Source: G963665595 sp963665595 (lineage in GTDB: Bacteria > Actinomycetota > Coriobacteriia > Coriobacteriales > CADBOM01). From it: DNA of 64,000 nucleotides. Below are positions 26,602 to 34,925 of this stretch, in pieces. The stretch spans positions 496,001 to 560,000 of the forward strand of contig CAXXJK010000004.1 in assembly GCA_963665595.2 (NCBI GenBank), in the 5' to 3' direction. The notes under the pieces are model-generated. The model searched no databases and was not told where the DNA came from. It saw only the letters and a program-made list of their open reading frames with translations. Position numbers and translations under genes: made by a program. Every line of letters begins with the position of its first letter. The first letter of the stretch is position 1.

Positions 26602-27036
26602 TTAATCCTTCACCTCAATTTCGCGCGGGCTCTGTGCTTGATGGGGATGCTCGGAACCAGTATAGACTTTGAGCTTCTTGCCCATCGCACGGCCGAGGGT
26701 GTTCTTGGGAAGCATGCCCTTGACTGCGTGTTCAATGACTCGCTCGGGGTGCTTTGCCATAGCCTCGGTGAAGGTCTCGGACTTGAGTCCTCCGGGATAA
26801 CCACTATGGTGATAATAGGTCTTGGCAGCGGCCTTGGTACCCGTCACCTTGATCTTATCGGCATTGATGATGACAACGAAGTCACCGGTGTCGATATGGG
26901 GCGTGTATTGGGGTTTATGTTTCCCCTTGAGAATCTGAGCAGCCTTAGAGGCAACACGACCAAGAACCTGATCTTCTGCATCGATCAGGAGCCATTCGCG
27001 CTCCACATCTTTTGGCTTTGCGTAATAAGTACCCAC
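26602..27036 (-). CDS. rplM: 50S ribosomal protein L13
   Basis: 144 aa of normal length. Recognisable core: WLLIDAEDQVLGRVASKAAQ, YTPHIDTGDFVVIINADKI, YYHHSGYPGGLK and GMLPKNTLGRAM. First gene of the rplM-rpsI operon; the ~200-bp gap upstream (27037-27241) must hold the promoter, but I see no distinct element there. Confidence 0.98.
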   Translation of the reverse strand: MGTYYAKPKDVEREWLLIDAEDQVLGRVASKAAQILKGKHKPQYTPHIDTGDFVVIINADKIKVTGTKAAAKTYYHHSGYPGGLKSETFTEAMAKHPERVIEHAVKGMLPKNTLGRAMGKKLKVYTGSEHPHQAQSPREIEVKD

Positions 27037-27241
27037 GTATTCCTCCGTTGAGACATCTGGACGTATTCTTTTCCATTGCGTTACGGGGCTATGAAAATGA
27101 ACCGTCTTAGTTTATGAGAGTTCCCGTGCTGGCGCAAGGGAGCCTCCCCGTTTTGTTACTCCTGCGAAAGATTAACCACAGGTTCTCCACCAAATAGCGC
27201 TGGCAAGAATCATTCGTCACGCCGCGAGAGCCCCGACACGC

Positions 27242-29830
27242 CTAGGAACGCAGAGAACCCCCTGTTGCCTTTATAACCTTATCGACAAGCTTAGTGTGCT
27301 GACGCTCAACCTCTTCAGAAGTCAGCGTACGATCCTTCGCGCGATAGGCAAGTGAAAACGCGAGCGACTTCTTGCCTTGTCCCAGACGAGCGCTGTCTTC
27401 ATACACATCGAAAAGATTAACGGAATCAAGAAGATTACCCGCAGCAGAAATGATGATCTGTTCGACACGCTTGGCGGGCATACTCGTATCGACCACAAGC
27501 GCAAGGTCGATCTCGACGGCTGGATAGACCGGTACATCAACATACGGACGCATCTCCTCAGAAACGGTAAGGAGTGCTTCCATCTCAAGCTCAAACGCAG
27601 CAACCGCTGGTTTCACATCAAACGCGGCGCATACACGCGGATGAATTTCTCCAATCCATCCCAAGCGTACACCACCGGAAAATACTTCCGCCGCGCGCCC
27701 TGGTTGTAGCCAAGGCAGCGCATCGCAGGCTGCCTCTTTACAGGTAAGTTTAGGAACCGCGAGTTCGCGTGCGAGATTTTCTACTATGCCCTTTGCATCG
27801 AAGAAATCGAGAGGACGCGTAGGCTCGTTCCAAGTAGGCTCGTTCCAAGCCCCCGCAAGTATGCCCGCAACACGCTTAACCTCTCGTGGCTTCTTATGCC
27901 CTTCAGCAGCGAAGAACACGCGACCCGTCTCATACAGATGAACCTGAGCGACGCCGTGACTCTGATTATAGGAAACGCTGCGTAAAAGGCCCGGCATGAG
28001 ACTGCGACGCAGTACGTTTTGTTCAAAACTCATGGGGTTGATTAGTTCGACTGCCTCGGTGTGAGGAGTAGTCACGGCACCCATACGATCTTGGTCATCG
28101 GCCGGACAAAACGTGTAGGTCATCGTCTCATTAAGGCCACTTGCGCGCAACGTGGAACCAATGAGATCAACGCGTATCTGCTCAGGAGTGCGTCCGCCGA
28201 TACGCCCGCGCCCGCCGGGCATAGTCGGCGTTACCCGATCCATACCCCAGATTCTGAGTACCTCCTCATACAGATCGATCTCGCGTGTCAGATCAGGTCG
28301 AAATGTAGGGGCGATGACCATGAAAGGACGCTCATTCGGGTTTCGCTCAACATCGTCAAGCACCGCCATAAGAGACTGAGTGAAGTCTTTAAAGGTATCC
28401 AATACAGCAGAATTCAGTTGCCGGATCTCGCATCCTAAAAGCTCAAGAATATGTATCGCATCTGCGCGTGGTATCTGAGCGCCGACAAATTCCGAAAACC
28501 GTTGAGGACGAAATGCTATGATTGAACGCACGGGCGGCAACGGATATTCATCCACAACGCCACCCACAACCGTACCATGTGCATACTCACTCATCATCAC
28601 CGCAGCGGCTGCCGACCACTCAGCGCAAGCAGAACTATCGATGCCTCGTTCGTATCGCAGAGAAGATTCGCTGAATAGCTGCAGATTACGGCTGGTGCGC
28701 GATGTATGCGCCGCCGAAAAAGCTGCCGACTCAAGCAAAATGTTTACCGTATCTTCTGTGACTTCGGTGTCCAAGCCGCCCATAACACCCGCAAGAGCGA
28801 TGGGACATCCTCCTTCTCCACCGGCTGCACCATCAGCAATGACAGTCATGTCAGAAGTAAGTATGCGCTCAACACCATCGAGCGTGGTAAGTGTTTCGCC
28901 TTCATGCGCCGCGCGTACCACAATATGAACCCTGCCATCAGAGTCTTTGGCGAGCTTGTCATAGTCAAAAGCGTGCAGTGGCTGACCCAGTTCAAACATC
29001 ACGTAATTGGTTGCGTCAACAATATTGTTTATCGAACGAACACCGCAGGTTCCCAGATGCATGAGCACAATCTCAGGAGATGATCCTATTTTGACATCGC
29101 GTATCAAGCGCGCCGTATAACGCGAACAGAGTTCAGCGGCTTCGATGGTCACCCGTATGAAATCGTTAACGTCCTCATCGTTTGTCGCGGCTTGTTCTGC
29201 CCACGGCATCTGTCCTGGCTCAATCAGTCTACGGGGCGTGTGGCGAACGTTCGTATCGTAGATAGCGCCACACTCCCGCGCAAGACCAAGCATGCTCATA
29301 CAATCAGGACGATTCGGCGTAATCTCCAAATCAAGAATGTAGTTCGAGTGCCCGAAGAGATCGTCCACACCAACGCCTACGGGCGACTCCGTGGGGAGAA
29401 GAAGGAGTCCGTCGACATCCTCGAACAAGTTCAGCTCGCGCCCGGAGCAATTCATACCCTCAGAAACTATGCCGCGCAGCTTTGATTTCTTGATTTTGGT
29501 TCCATCAGGCAATAGTGCGCCGATCATTGCTACCGGTACTTTATCTCCCACTTCAAAATTCTGTGCGCCACAGACAATCTGCAACGGTTGAGGATTTCCC
29601 TCCTCATCAAGATTGCGGGTTCCCACATCGATGGTTGTAACCCAGAGCGTATCAGCATCAGGGTGATGCTCCTTGGTGAGCACTTGGCCAACGACGACAC
29701 CCTCAAAGCCCGCGCTGATTTTTTCAACGCCTTCTACTCCCGTACCGGTCATATCAAGCTTGTCACACAATGCCTGAATGTCATCAGGGAGATCAACCAT
29801 GAGTTTAAGCCAGTTGTATGAGACCTTCAT
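27242..29830 (-). CDS. pheT: Phenylalanyl-tRNA synthetase beta subunit
   Basis: 862 aa. Domain order: N-terminal region MKVSYNWLKLMVDLP, tRNA-binding (EMAP-like) domain at about 40-155 (VVVGQVLTKEHHPDAD...KLRGIVSEGMNCS), B3/B4 editing domain (ITPNRPDCMSMLGLARECG; GQPLHAFDYDKL), B5 domain, catalytic-like core and a C-terminal anticodon-binding FDX-ACB domain (about 770-862). It pairs with PheS as an alpha2-beta2 enzyme that charges tRNA-Phe. It begins 14 bp after pheS with a GAGGAGAACG ribosome site. Confidence 0.97.
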   Translation of the reverse strand: MKVSYNWLKLMVDLPDDIQALCDKLDMTGTGVEGVEKISAGFEGVVVGQVLTKEHHPDADTLWVTTIDVGTRNLDEEGNPQPLQIVCGAQNFEVGDKVPVAMIGALLPDGTKIKKSKLRGIVSEGMNCSGRELNLFEDVDGLLLLPTESPVGVGVDDLFGHSNYILDLEITPNRPDCMSMLGLARECGAIYDTNVRHTPRRLIEPGQMPWAEQAATNDEDVNDFIRVTIEAAELCSRYTARLIRDVKIGSSPEIVLMHLGTCGVRSINNIVDATNYVMFELGQPLHAFDYDKLAKDSDGRVHIVVRAAHEGETLTTLDGVERILTSDMTVIADGAAGGEGGCPIALAGVMGGLDTEVTEDTVNILLESAAFSAAHTSRTSRNLQLFSESSLRYERGIDSSACAEWSAAAAVMMSEYAHGTVVGGVVDEYPLPPVRSIIAFRPQRFSEFVGAQIPRADAIHILELLGCEIRQLNSAVLDTFKDFTQSLMAVLDDVERNPNERPFMVIAPTFRPDLTREIDLYEEVLRIWGMDRVTPTMPGGRGRIGGRTPEQIRVDLIGSTLRASGLNETMTYTFCPADDQDRMGAVTTPHTEAVELINPMSFEQNVLRRSLMPGLLRSVSYNQSHGVAQVHLYETGRVFFAAEGHKKPREVKRVAGILAGAWNEPTWNEPTRPLDFFDAKGIVENLARELAVPKLTCKEAACDALPWLQPGRAAEVFSGGVRLGWIGEIHPRVCAAFDVKPAVAAFELEMEALLTVSEEMRPYVDVPVYPAVEIDLALVVDTSMPAKRVEQIIISAAGNLLDSVNLFDVYEDSARLGQGKKSLAFSLAYRAKDRTLTSEEVERQHTKLVDKVIKATGGSLRS

Positions 29831-29844
29831 ATCGTTCTCCTCTC

Positions 29845-30906
29845 TCAGAACTGGCGAAGGAACCGCATGTCGCCTTCGACAAGCATGCGAAGATCAGGGA
29901 CATTGTATTTGAGACAGGCAACGCGTTCGACGCCTACGCCAAAAGCGAACCCGGTATATTCTTCAGGGTCGAGATTAACAAATCCGAACACATTGGGGTC
30001 CACCATGCCACATCCAAGAATCTCGGTCCAACCGGTACCCTTGCAGAAACGGCATCCCTCGCCATGACAGATACCACAGCTGACATCCACCTCTGCAGAG
30101 GGTTCCGTAAAGGGAAAGTAGTGAGGACGGAAACGTGTTCTACGCTCATCACCAAACATCTGCTTACAGAAGTAATCAAGAGTACCTTTCAGATCACCAA
30201 AAGTGATTCCCTTATCAACCACCAAGCCCTCGATCTGAGTAAACTGCGGAAGATGCGACGGGTCGGCTACATCGCGACGGTACACCTTGCCCGGAGCGAT
30301 GATGTAGATGGGGGGACGCTGCTGTTCCATTACATGGATCTGCTCACCAGAAGTCTGAGTTCGCAGCAGCACATCAGATTCGCCTCTGACGCCCGCCACG
30401 TCGCCTGAGCGATCAACCACGTAAAAGGTATCCTGCATGCTGCGGCTGGGATGATCAGCTGGTGCATTGAGCGCGGTAAAATTATAGTAATCAGTTTCGA
30501 CTTCGGGGCCATCGACAACCGTATACCCAATCCCAGCAAAGATCTCGGATATCTCCGCCGTAATGCGATTGATCAGATGCTGGGTACCCAGAGGGCGTGC
30601 ACGCCCGGGCAGCGTGATGTCAATGGCATCTGCGTCCATACGAGCCGTCAGTTCGGCGGCCGCAAGCGTCTGCGCACGTTCTTCTAAAGCCTCCTCTAGA
30701 AGAGCGCGCGTACTATTGAGAGTCTTTCCTATCTCAGCCTTCATATCCTGCGGCACTGTGGCCATGCCGCGTAGTGCTGAGGTAAGCGTTCCCTTCTTGC
30801 CCAAGACATCAATACGAACCGCTTCCAGCTCGGCACTATTCTTCACCTGAACTATCGCGTTAAGTGTCTTGCTCTGAAGAGCAGCAATATCTTCTAATAA
30901 TGACAT
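29845..30906 (-). CDS. pheS: Phenylalanyl-tRNA synthetase alpha subunit
   Basis: 353 aa from MSLLEDIAALQSKTL; this start (ATG 30904-30906) gives the usual N-terminal coiled coil, while the upstream in-frame start at 30975 adds an unrelated peptide. Class II catalytic motifs: HPSRSMQDTFY (motif 2 region), RRDVADPSHLPQFTQIEGL and the C-terminal GFAFGVGVERVACLKYNVPDLR (motif 3). First gene of pheST. No T-box-like leader was recognised upstream. Confidence 0.96.
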   Translation of the reverse strand: MSLLEDIAALQSKTLNAIVQVKNSAELEAVRIDVLGKKGTLTSALRGMATVPQDMKAEIGKTLNSTRALLEEALEERAQTLAAAELTARMDADAIDITLPGRARPLGTQHLINRITAEISEIFAGIGYTVVDGPEVETDYYNFTALNAPADHPSRSMQDTFYVVDRSGDVAGVRGESDVLLRTQTSGEQIHVMEQQRPPIYIIAPGKVYRRDVADPSHLPQFTQIEGLVVDKGITFGDLKGTLDYFCKQMFGDERRTRFRPHYFPFTEPSAEVDVSCGICHGEGCRFCKGTGWTEILGCGMVDPNVFGFVNLDPEEYTGFAFGVGVERVACLKYNVPDLRMLVEGDMRFLRQF

Positions 30907-31090
30907 GACCGTCACGTCACCTTCCCCGAGATGCGCCGACCCCTGGCCTTGAAAGCTACTTGCCAAGCCGATCAAGCAGACTAAATGTTAACTAATGAGA
31001 ATATCTCAACTCCCCCTGTGGTGTAATGACAAACGCTCAAACGTTACGTATTCCCACAAACCAACCGGATACCCAAGAAACCCTCACCAT

Positions 31091-31106
31091 GTTTCAGTTT
31101 TGTTTC
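31091..31106 (+). promoter_or_regulatory. Candidate GlnR box upstream of amt1
   Basis: GTTTC at 31091-31095 and again at 31102-31106, exactly 11 bp apart. Read on the minus strand this is GAAAC-n6-GAAAC, the half-site spacing of actinobacterial GlnR boxes (gTnAC-n6-GaAAC). The first half-site lies ~157 bp upstream of the amt1 start. Confidence 0.6.
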
Positions 31107-31150
31107 AGGTCGAAAACATGAGAGTTAACATTCCACTTTTACCCTTGCTC

Positions 31151-31201
31151 ACGCATTTTTTGTGCGTCATAGTGAATTCAACGCCGGCTGCGCAACGGCG
31201 T
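31151..31201 (+). promoter_or_regulatory. Two hairpins in the amt1 leader
   Basis: First ACGCA (31151-31155) with TGCGT (31163-31167); second ACGCCG (31181-31186) with CGGCGT (31196-31201), loop GCTGCGCAA. The second hairpin's loop sequence GGCTGCGCA is conserved in the leader of amt2 (33166-33184). Confidence 0.5.
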
Positions 31202-31247
31202 AAAAGGAAAAACGAGCCCTCGATACGAAAATAAAGGAGTGAAGAAA

Positions 31248-32513
31248 ATGCTCGATACAGGAACGACCGCATTCATGATCATAAGCGCTGCATTGGTTCT
31301 CGTCATGACCCCCGCGCTTGCGTTCTTCTATGGCGGTCTCGCTCGCCGTAAGAATGTGGTCAACACCATGTTCATGTCCATCGCTGTTATCGGTGTCGTC
31401 GGAGTGGTCTGGGCGATAGCCGGATGGACCATTGCTTTCGGTGGTGATTCTACCGATATTAACCCCGTCATCGGCGGCTTCGATCAGTTCTTCTTGGCAG
31501 GCATTACTACTGACAGCCTCTGGGCTACCTACGGGTTCCCCTCGTTTGCCATGGTAGCTTTCCAAGCAGCATTTGCAATCATCACCATCGCGATCATCAC
31601 CGGTTCTCTTGCGGGACGTATTAAGTTTGGTGCTATCATCGCGTTTGTCGCCATCTGGTGTATCTTTGTATACGCACCGCTTGCCCACATGGTCTGGGGT
31701 GGAGGATTCATCGGCAGCACCATCGGTGCACTCGACTTCGCCGGAGGTGACGTCGTCCACATCAGTTCAGGTGTTACCGGCCTTGTGGTCTGTATCCTTC
31801 TTGGCAGACGTCGCGGTTATGGCAAACTCTCTTACCGCCCTCATAACATCCCGTTTGTAGTACTGGGTTCTGGTCTTCTGTGGCTTGGCTGGTTTGGATT
31901 CAATGCAGCCTCTGCCTATGGCGCAAATGGCGATGCCGCTCTTGCTTTAGTCAACACTATGTTTGCCCCCTGCGCAGCTATGGTTTCATGGATGATCGTA
32001 GAGAAGATTCACACAGGCAAGTCAACTCTTGCTGGTGCATGCACCGGTATCGTCGCTGGCCTGGTTGTCGTCACACCCGCAGCTGGTTTTGTTGATACAT
32101 GGGCAGCACTGATTATGGGTTTCGTAGTCGCTCCTATCTGCTACAGCGCAATCGCGTTCTTGAAACCCAAACTCGGCTACGACGACGCACTTGATGCATT
32201 CGGTTGTCACGGCGTTGGCGGTATCATAGGTGGCATCTTCACCGGCATCTTCGCCTCACCTGACGCAATAGCCGCTGCAGGATTCGTAGGTCATGACTAC
32301 GGCCTGATCTACGGAGGCAACTTGCTCGGTGCCCAAGTCCTTGGCATCCTCGTAACACTTCTCTTTGTAATTGTTATGTCGCTCATCATCGGCCTTATCG
32401 TCAAAGCGATGTTTGGTGGCAAGTTGGCAGTAAGCGATGCGGTCCAAGCTGAGGGCCTCGATGCTTGCCTCCACGGCGAGTCTGCATATCCGGCTTACGA
32501 TGGTCTTGACTAG
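31248..32513 (+). CDS. amt: Ammonium channel AmtB, copy 1
   Basis: 421 aa. I start at the ATG at 31248 (MLDTGTTAFMII), 8 bases after AAAGGAG; a GTG at 31239 overlaps the ribosome site and is rejected. Eleven hydrophobic helices. Signatures: ALAFFYGGLARRKNVVNTM, FAGGDVVHISSGVTGLV (first pore His), and AFGCHGVGGIIGGIFTG (second pore His). It conducts NH3/NH4+ into the cell and is gated by PII. The cognate glnK follows 12 bp downstream. The same two-gene cassette is repeated at 33226-34842, and both have candidate GlnR sites. Confidence 0.96.
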   Translation: MLDTGTTAFMIISAALVLVMTPALAFFYGGLARRKNVVNTMFMSIAVIGVVGVVWAIAGWTIAFGGDSTDINPVIGGFDQFFLAGITTDSLWATYGFPSFAMVAFQAAFAIITIAIITGSLAGRIKFGAIIAFVAIWCIFVYAPLAHMVWGGGFIGSTIGALDFAGGDVVHISSGVTGLVVCILLGRRRGYGKLSYRPHNIPFVVLGSGLLWLGWFGFNAASAYGANGDAALALVNTMFAPCAAMVSWMIVEKIHTGKSTLAGACTGIVAGLVVVTPAAGFVDTWAALIMGFVVAPICYSAIAFLKPKLGYDDALDAFGCHGVGGIIGGIFTGIFASPDAIAAAGFVGHDYGLIYGGNLLGAQVLGILVTLLFVIVMSLIIGLIVKAMFGGKLAVSDAVQAEGLDACLHGESAYPAYDGLD

Positions 32514-32525
32514 GAGGGAACAGAT

Positions 32526-32864
32526 ATGAAAAAGATCGAAGCGATTATCCGCCCTTCCAAACTTGAAACTCTCAAAGACGCGCTTACCGCCGCCGATGTG
32601 AAGGGTATGACCATCAGCCAGGTCAAAGGTTTTGGTAACCAATATGGCTGGAAAGAATATTTCCGCGGCAGTGAGATCCTCGTCAATCTTCTGCCCAAGG
32701 TAAAGTTTGAGATAGTTACTACCGATGATCGAGTTCAAGAAATTATCGACCTTATCATCGCCAATGCCAAGACCGGAGAGGTCGGCGACGGCAAGATCTT
32801 CGTCTATCCGATTGAAGAGGTTATTCGTATTAGAACCGGTGAGAGCAGCGACGCAGCCATCTGA
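32526..32864 (+). CDS. glnK: PII signal protein GlnK, copy 1
   Basis: 112 aa, normal PII length. MKKIEAIIRPSKLETLKDAL, GMTISQVKGFG, LPKVKFEIV and GEVGDGKIFVYPIEEVIRIRTGE give the full fold including the B- and C-loops. In the T-loop (NQYGWKEYFRGSEILV) position 51 is Ile and position 46 is Phe, so the uridylylation/adenylylation Tyr51 of classical PII is missing. It should still bind ATP/ADP and 2-oxoglutarate and plug the neighbouring Amt channel. Very similar to copy 2. Confidence 0.96.
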   Translation: MKKIEAIIRPSKLETLKDALTAADVKGMTISQVKGFGNQYGWKEYFRGSEILVNLLPKVKFEIVTTDDRVQEIIDLIIANAKTGEVGDGKIFVYPIEEVIRIRTGESSDAAI

Positions 32865-32953
32865 TACTCACCGTGTTACCGGTACCGTGTCTCTCCTATG
32901 ACGGTAATCCGGGTCGGCTTTGAAGCCGACAGCCGCGAGAACATAGCGCGGCA

Positions 32954-32990
32954 GGAAAAGGCCGAGTCCTTCGAGCACTCGGCCTTTTCC
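32954..32990 (+). terminator. Rho-independent terminator of amt1-glnK1
   Basis: GGAAAAGGCCGAGT (32954-32967) and ACTCGGCCTTTTCC (32977-32990) form a perfect 14-bp stem with a 9-base loop, followed by TTTTCCC. Confidence 0.9.
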
Positions 32991-33010
32991 TTTTCCCTAT
33001 AATAGCAAAT

Positions 33011-33037
33011 GTTTCAAGAATGTTTCATAACTGTTTC
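33011..33037 (+). promoter_or_regulatory. Candidate triple GlnR box upstream of amt2
   Basis: GTTTC at 33011-33015, 33022-33026 and 33033-33037, an exact 11-bp period. On the minus strand: GAAAC-n6-GAAAC-n6-GAAAC. Three in-phase half-sites are unlikely by chance and match the actinobacterial GlnR site layout. It lies about 190 bp upstream of the amt2 start. Confidence 0.72.
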
Positions 33038-33102
33038 TAATCAAGAACTAATGACAAACTGCGCCTGCAAAACGACAAATCCCACGCTACTATTTCCCCT
33101 AT

Positions 33103-33129
33103 GAAACGCTCTGGAAGCGTTCTTGAATG
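33103..33129 (+). promoter_or_regulatory. Second 11-bp-periodic half-site cluster upstream of amt2
   Basis: GAAAC (33103-33107), GAAGC (33114-33118) and GAATG (33125-33129), again at 11-bp steps, decaying from the GAAAC consensus and on the opposite strand to the cluster at 33011-33037. It may be a weaker operator near the transcription start. Confidence 0.4.
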
Positions 33130-33145
33130 TCATAGAAGCCGAGAG

Positions 33146-33199
33146 ATACCTGGGCCATACCTATAACGCTGGCTGCGCAGCGGTATGAAAAACAGGTAT
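33146..33199 (+). promoter_or_regulatory. Nested hairpin leader of amt2
   Basis: Outer arms ATACCTG (33146-33152) and CAGGTAT (33193-33199) are perfectly complementary. They enclose an inner stem-loop at 33166-33184 (ACGCTG ... CAGCGGT, one bulge) whose GGCTGCGCA core also occurs in the amt1 leader. Confidence 0.5.
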
Positions 33200-33225
33200 C
33201 CGGCAGACAATTAGGAGAGATATAT

Positions 33226-34491
33226 ATGCTCGATACCGGGACAACTGCGTTTATGCTCATAAGTGCGGCGTTGGTTCTTGTTATGACTCCTGCACTTGCG
33301 TTTTTCTACGGCGGCTTAGCGCGCCGTAAAAATGTGGTCAACACCATGTTCATGTCGATGGCGGTCATCGGAGTCGTGGGTGTAGTCTGGATGATAGCTG
33401 GCTGGACTATTGCTTTTGGCGGTGATACCGCCAACATAAACCCTCTCATCGGTGGCTTCAATCAACTCTTTCTGGCGGGTATCTCTCCAGATAGTCTTTG
33501 GTCTACCTACGGGTTTCCCACTTATGCCATGGTGGCTTTTCAGGCGGCCTTTGCTATTATCACCGTTGCCATTATCACCGGCTCTCTTGCTGGGCGTATG
33601 AAATTCAGCGCGGTATTGGTTTTTTCTGCCCTCTGGTGCCTTTTCGTGTACGCACCACTAGTGCATATGGTCTGGGGTGGAGGCTTCATCGGTGGCACTC
33701 TGGGAGCGCTTGACTTTGCCGGTGGCGATGTCGTCCACATCAGTGCCGGTGTCACCGGTCTTGTTGTCTGCATACTGCTGGGCAGACGTCGCGGTTATGG
33801 CAAACTTTCCTATCGCCCTCACAACATCCCGTTTGTGGTACTCGGCACCGGGCTTCTCTGGATGGGCTGGTTTGGCTTCAATGCCGCTTCTGCCTATGGC
33901 GCAAACGGCGATGCCGCCCTTGCCCTCATGAACACCATGTTCTCCCCCTGTGGGGCCATGATTTCGTGGATGATCGTCGAGAAGTTCCATACCGGCAAAG
34001 CCACACTTGCGGGTGCTTGCACTGGCACCGTCGCAGGCCTCGGAGTCGTCACTGCGGGAGCTGGATTTGTCGACCCTTGGGCGGCTCTGGTCATGGGTAC
34101 GGTCTTTGCGCCCATCTGCTATGCCGCCATTGCGTTTCTGAAGCCTAAACTCGGCTACGACGACGCACTCGATGCGTTCGGTTGCCACGGTCTTGGCGGT
34201 ATCGTCGGCGGCATCTTCACCGGGCTGTTTGCCTCCCCCGATGCTCTTGCTGCAGCAGGATTTGCCGGTCATGACTATGGGCTGATCTATGGTGGTGGGC
34301 TACTGGTCAATCAGCTTCTGGGTATTCTTGCAACCCTTGTGTTCGTAGTCGTCATGTCGCTCATCATTGGTCTTATCGTCAAAGCGATGTTCGGTGGTAA
34401 ACTGGCAGTAAGCGATTCTATACAGGCCGAAGGTCTTGATGCCTGTATACATGGTGAATCGGCTTATCCGGCCTTTGACGGCCTTGACTAA
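33226..34491 (+). CDS. amt: Ammonium channel AmtB, copy 2
   Basis: 421 aa, same length as copy 1 and colinear with it from end to end; differences are mostly conservative. Both pore histidines (VVHISAGV; FGCHGLGGI) and the AFFYGGLARRKN signature are kept, so it should be a working channel. Start MLDTGTTAFMLI at 33226, after AGGAGAG. It is followed 12 bp later by its own glnK. The tandem cassette clearly arose by duplication. Confidence 0.96.
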   Translation: MLDTGTTAFMLISAALVLVMTPALAFFYGGLARRKNVVNTMFMSMAVIGVVGVVWMIAGWTIAFGGDTANINPLIGGFNQLFLAGISPDSLWSTYGFPTYAMVAFQAAFAIITVAIITGSLAGRMKFSAVLVFSALWCLFVYAPLVHMVWGGGFIGGTLGALDFAGGDVVHISAGVTGLVVCILLGRRRGYGKLSYRPHNIPFVVLGTGLLWMGWFGFNAASAYGANGDAALALMNTMFSPCGAMISWMIVEKFHTGKATLAGACTGTVAGLGVVTAGAGFVDPWAALVMGTVFAPICYAAIAFLKPKLGYDDALDAFGCHGLGGIVGGIFTGLFASPDALAAAGFAGHDYGLIYGGGLLVNQLLGILATLVFVVVMSLIIGLIVKAMFGGKLAVSDSIQAEGLDACIHGESAYPAFDGLD

Positions 34492-34503
34492 GGAGAGACT
34501 GCC

Positions 34504-34842
34504 ATGAAAAAGATTGAAGCTATTATCCGCCCCTCAAAACTTGAACCCCTCAAGGACGCGCTTACCGCCGTCGATGTAAAGGGTATGACCATCAGTCAGG
34601 TCAAGGGCTTTGGCAATCAATATGGCTGGAAAGAATATTTTCGCGGCAGTGAGATCCTCGTCAATCTTTTACCCAAGGTAAAGTTTGAGATAGTCACTAC
34701 CGACGAACGAGTTCAAGAAATTATCGACATCATCATCGCCACTGCTCGAACTGGTGAAGTAGGAGACGGCAAGATATTCGTCTACCCGCTCGAGCAAGTC
34801 ATACGCATCCGCACTGACGAACGAAACGACGACGCTATCTGA
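34504..34842 (+). CDS. glnK: PII signal protein GlnK, copy 2
   Basis: 112 aa, differing from copy 1 at only about a dozen positions. The T-loop is identical (NQYGWKEYFRGSEILV) with Ile51 and Phe46, so it too lacks the Tyr51 modification site. C-terminal variation (ERNDDAI instead of ESSDAAI) leaves the nucleotide-binding RIRT intact. It probably forms homo- or hetero-trimers with copy 1 and controls either Amt. Confidence 0.96.
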   Translation: MKKIEAIIRPSKLEPLKDALTAVDVKGMTISQVKGFGNQYGWKEYFRGSEILVNLLPKVKFEIVTTDERVQEIIDIIIATARTGEVGDGKIFVYPLEQVIRIRTDERNDDAI

Positions 34843-34883
34843 CAGTCACACCATCAGAGCGCTATCCACTCGTTGCATGCTGT

Positions 34884-34922
34884 TTTGGGTACGGAGGCCT
34901 CGCTTGAGGCACCGTGCCCAAA
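34884..34922. terminator. Hairpin between convergent glnK2 and polA
   Basis: TTTGGG (34884-34889) ... CCCAAA (34917-34922), continuing inward with ACGG/CCGT and GGCCTC/GAGGC with one bulge and a mismatch. It lies in the 83-bp gap between two convergent genes and may serve both; no long U-tract. Confidence 0.5.
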
Positions 34923-34925
34923 CGA

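Larger units (their letters stand above)
30907..31247. other. Divergent pheS / amt1 intergenic region
   Basis: 341 bp between pheS (minus) and amt1 (plus). It holds the candidate GlnR box and the leader hairpins listed separately; nothing else recognisable. Confidence 0.6.
32865..33225. other. glnK1 / amt2 intergenic region
   Basis: 361 bp. It contains a terminator (32954-32990), two clusters of 11-bp-periodic GlnR-like half-sites and a structured leader for amt2, each listed separately. No gene. Confidence 0.6.

Noticed and set aside
30907..30975. Upstream extension of pheS
   Set aside because: The added 23 residues are unlike PheS; the ATG at 30906 gives the normal N-terminus.
31239..31247. 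GTG at 31239 as start of amt1
   Set aside because: It overlaps the AAAGGAG ribosome site; the ATG at 31248 is correctly spaced and gives the same length as amt2.
30907..31247. T-box or other riboswitch before pheS
   Set aside because: No T-box sequence or specifier hairpin could be recognised.
31167..31760. Long minus-strand ORF opposite amt1 (and 33658-34272 opposite amt2)
   Set aside because: Antisense shadows of membrane protein genes, with low-complexity polar sequence and no family resemblance.
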